Under the pieces are notes generated by a model. That model had not been told where the DNA came from, did no database searches, and worked only from the letters and a program-made list of their open reading frames with translations. A program made the translations under genes and the position numbers. DNA of 64,000 nucleotides from Globisporangium splendens (taxonomy: Eukaryota > Oomycota > Peronosporomycetes > Pythiales > Pythiaceae), in NCBI GenBank assembly GCA_006386115.1, contig VFIW01000008.1:310001-374000 (forward strand). Reading direction: 5' to 3'. Shown here in pieces: positions 61,472 to 64,000 of the stretch. Each line of letters starts with the position of its first letter. The first letter of the stretch is position 1.

Positions 61472-61487
61472 ATCATTCTCCAAAAAG
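61472..61487 (+). promoter_or_regulatory. Initiator of the ankyrin-kinase gene
   Basis: ATCATTCTCCAAAAAG fits the oomycete Inr core well and lies about 40 bases before the ATG at 61514. Confidence 0.6.
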
Positions 61488-61513
61488 CACAGTCGAGAGA
61501 GGGCACAGCACTC

Positions 61514-64000
61514 ATGACAGGCGGTGAGAGTGTCCAGTTGAAAAGCGCTCAAGTGTATGCGCGTCAAACCTTCCTGCATGCAGTGAAGACGAATGGAGTG
61601 GATACCATTCGGCAACTTCTGGGCCAAGAGGGCCGAGAGGCGATCCAATTGGATGACGTGAGCTCCCTCCGAGAAACAGCGCTGATGATCGCTGCGCAGT
61701 GTGGCCACGTGGACGTTATTAGGTTGCTACTCACTGAAGGCGGGTCTGTTGGTAAGAAGGACAGAACAGGTGCAACAGCATTGCTTCACGCGGCGAAGAA
61801 CGGGCACGAGAACGCTGTTGAGGCATTAATTGAAGCAAAGGCATCAGTGAATGATCAAGACAACGAAGGATGTACCCCACTAATATGGGCGGCGCAACGT
61901 GGTTACGTGAATGCGGTCAAAATGCTGGTTCGACACGGCAAACATGATTACATCGAACCAAGAACATTGGAACCCTCTCCTTATCGCAGGACTCGATGGC
62001 CGTATGGATATACTGGTGGCATTTGTTGAAGCTGGGTTGCCCGTCAACGTGCGCGAGGTGAGGGGAGGAGAGATCCCATTAATTTCCGTTGCTCGACGGA
62101 ACTTCAGACCTGGCGTCCAAACTCTTTTGAAGCACGGGGCGGCGATTGGGTATTTACAAGTGCAGAATGGTGAAGTTCCGCTTCTATCTGGTACTTTGGA
62201 AACGATGGCAGAGATGTGCACACACACCGACGAATTTCGCGCTCCAGTGTTGTGGATAGTGCGTCGTTTACAAGAGATTGGCGTTCAACTACAAGAACTC
62301 GGTACAAGCGCTCCGCCACGTGACGGCTTGACCACTTTTGCCGAGGTAATCTTTCGCATGTGTCAAGTACTGTTTCAGATTCGAGAAGAGCGTAGTGCTG
62401 TCGATCGAATCGTGCACCGTCGCCTTCGATTGCGCAAGTTGCAAGAGCTCCGTGACGATCTAGATTCTGCTGTGAATTGGTATGAATTGCAACTGAAGTC
62501 GAGTTGGAAGAGCGAGTGGGATACTGCCCAAGATGCGTCACAGAGAGATTTCGAGGTGTTGCTGCGATCTGGGCATGTCATTACGCAAGAAATGGCTCAT
62601 TTGTCTGATGCGAAGCGCCAAGAGAAATGAGTATTACTCCAATACGAACTGCGAAAACTTCGAGATTCAAGTTCGTCGGCTAAAATGACCGAAGCGTTGC
62701 TGACTGAAGAGATTGGGCGTCTGTGTCGAGAATTTGGAGACGAATCCGGATCCGTTCCAAATTGGTTCATCTCACCCCATGAAATCGAGTTTCGTGAGTC
62801 GGACTTGATTTCGAGAGGCAGCTATCGTGGGAAATGGCAGAATGCAAACGTGATTATAATGGCCGGAACCAGTCAAACACAAGTGAGTGATATTGCAACG
62901 CGATGGTTCCGATTGGACCACCCTCATGTGGTCGGGCTGTATGGTGCCTGCCACATTGGCAATGCATTTTATGTTTGTGAGGATTGCACAAGAGGGAACC
63001 TTCTGGTGTTTTTGAAGAGTGAAGAAGGAAGCGATTCAACGTAGCGTTTGTTGCACGAGGCAGCACTTGGTTTTCAGTACCTTCACCGACATGAATGGAT
63101 CAACTGCAAGCTCCAGTGCAGTAACTTCCTAGTCGGGTCTGACTTCAAAGTGAAGATAGCAAACCTGCATCGTCATGGTGTAGAGTTGAGCCGGATGGCG
63201 CCCGAGCAAATTGATGTTCATCTTAGTATCGCACGTGATGGAAATCGTATTCAGCCCGATGATCCTTCAGTCGAGTCCGACATTTACTCGTTTGGGATGT
63301 GCATCTTGGAGGCCACTTCACGCCAGATATGGAAAGGTGCAAATGGCATAAATTACCCAGCGCGTGTGCGTAACGGCAATCTTCTCAAGCGTCCGGGCTG
63401 CCTGGACGACGACCAGTGGGGCTTAATCCTGAGGACGTGTGCGCGTAACAAGAGGGACCGAGTGGGCGTTGTGTATATAGTGAATCAACTAGCACGATTT
63501 GCAACAGCGAGCGGGAAACATCAACAGGTAAGACCGTCGTCGGAGTCTATGATACTGCACGTATGTTTGTTTCCGAACTGATAGGTCATTCCCAATTCAA
63601 TGTTTTGTTGTCTAGGTACAAAGTGAGACTTCGACGATTGAAGATTACTACTTTTTACAAATCAGCGGCACTATCAAGAGTGCGCTTGACGGCATACACT
63701 CAAAACTGTGCTCTTCGAAGGTGCTATGGATGCAAGAAAAAGTGCATCCAGCTCTTGAGGTCATCTACGAAATCCTTGTCGAGCAAGAACGTCAACCAAA
63801 CGATCATGTAGTCAAAAAGTATTGCACACTGCTGGTCGAAGTGCGAAATCACCTGCGGATGGGAGTATCAGAAGAATCCCTCGCTGTAATCGCTCGAAGC
63901 CAGCACGTTGCCGAGACCCACAATGGGATTTACTCAAAGCTTGACGGCTTGCTGGATATTCTTGAAGTACAAGACAACGACCCAGTTCGCTCGTGGAGAC
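61514..64000 (+). pseudogene. Ankyrin-repeat TKL-type (pseudo)kinase, lesioned, 3' end beyond window
   Basis: ATG at 61514. Residues about 30-200 are ankyrin repeats (ETALMIAAQCGHVDVIRLLL, TALLHAAKNGHENAVEALI, CTPLIWAAQRGYVNAVKML). A frameshift near 61940 breaks the next repeat; the frame then runs on through NPLLIAGLDGRMDILVAFVEAG, a helical linker, an in-frame TGA at 62628-62630, a kinase-like domain (FRESDLISRGSYRGKWQNANV, HPHVVGLYGACH), an in-frame TAG at 63042-63044, then EAALGFQYLHRHEWINCKL. The usual HRDLK and DFG motifs are replaced (INCKLQCSN; KIANLHRHG) while APE-like and DIYSFGMCILE parts remain. A GT-AG intron (63528-63615) is in phase, and the frame stays open to 64000. Confidence 0.8.

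Noticed and set aside
1..64000. CRISPR arrays, rRNA and tRNA genes
   Set aside because: No regularly spaced repeats, rRNA segments or cloverleaf-like sequences were recognised on either strand.

Overview
This window looks like nuclear DNA of a Phytophthora-like oomycete. The evidence is oomycete-style initiator promoters (TCATTYY-type core) a few dozen bases before several start codons, short GT-AG introns, and typical oomycete proteins: a START-FYVE protein, an ankyrin/TKL-kinase gene, an oomycete-type bZIP-like protein, and Ty3/gypsy and RNase-H-bearing LINE elements in a nest. The species cannot be fixed from the sequence alone.

Bases 1 to about 41,800 are a retrotransposon nest. From left to right: the 3' half of a gypsy element (family GyA, 1-2188); a complete gypsy element GyB (2216-9785) with a canonical -1 frameshift signal and a 536-codon antisense ORF; a LINE-A copy (A2) split by a full-length LINE-A copy (A1, 10518-21151), itself split by a short LINE-B copy (B1, 19655-20881); a decayed LINE-B copy on the other strand (B2, 22545-26447); a second GyA element (26468-39243) carrying a complete, very young GyC element (32187-38638) in its leader; and two more LINE-B fragments (B3, B4). 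Target-site duplications fix part of the order of events: A1 into A2, B1 into A1, GyC into GyA. Outer flanks of GyB and GyA do not match, which points to recombination between dispersed copies.

Bases about 41,800 to 64,000 are gene-rich: two near-identical Old Yellow Enzyme genes tail to tail in a 1.3-kb-arm inverted repeat; a bZIP-like gene; a gene of unknown function; a VPS9-domain Rab GEF; EMC5 (four exons); WDR74/Nsa1; a fusion of a PEX14 N-terminal domain to a short-chain dehydrogenase lacking its catalytic Tyr; TIM22 (five exons); a glutamate carboxypeptidase II-like M28 peptidase; a START-FYVE protein; an unrecognised decayed coding patch; and an ankyrin/TKL-kinase gene with three lesions running off the right edge.

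The genes serve ordinary cell functions (ER membrane insertion, mitochondrial import, ribosome assembly, endosomal traffic, peroxisome-linked chemistry) and do not form one pathway. Most-noteworthy items: the GyB frameshift cassette and antisense ORF, the small basic ORFs upstream of gag in two unrelated gypsy families, the PEX14-SDR fusion, and the mirrored OYE pair with a shared palindromic upstream element.
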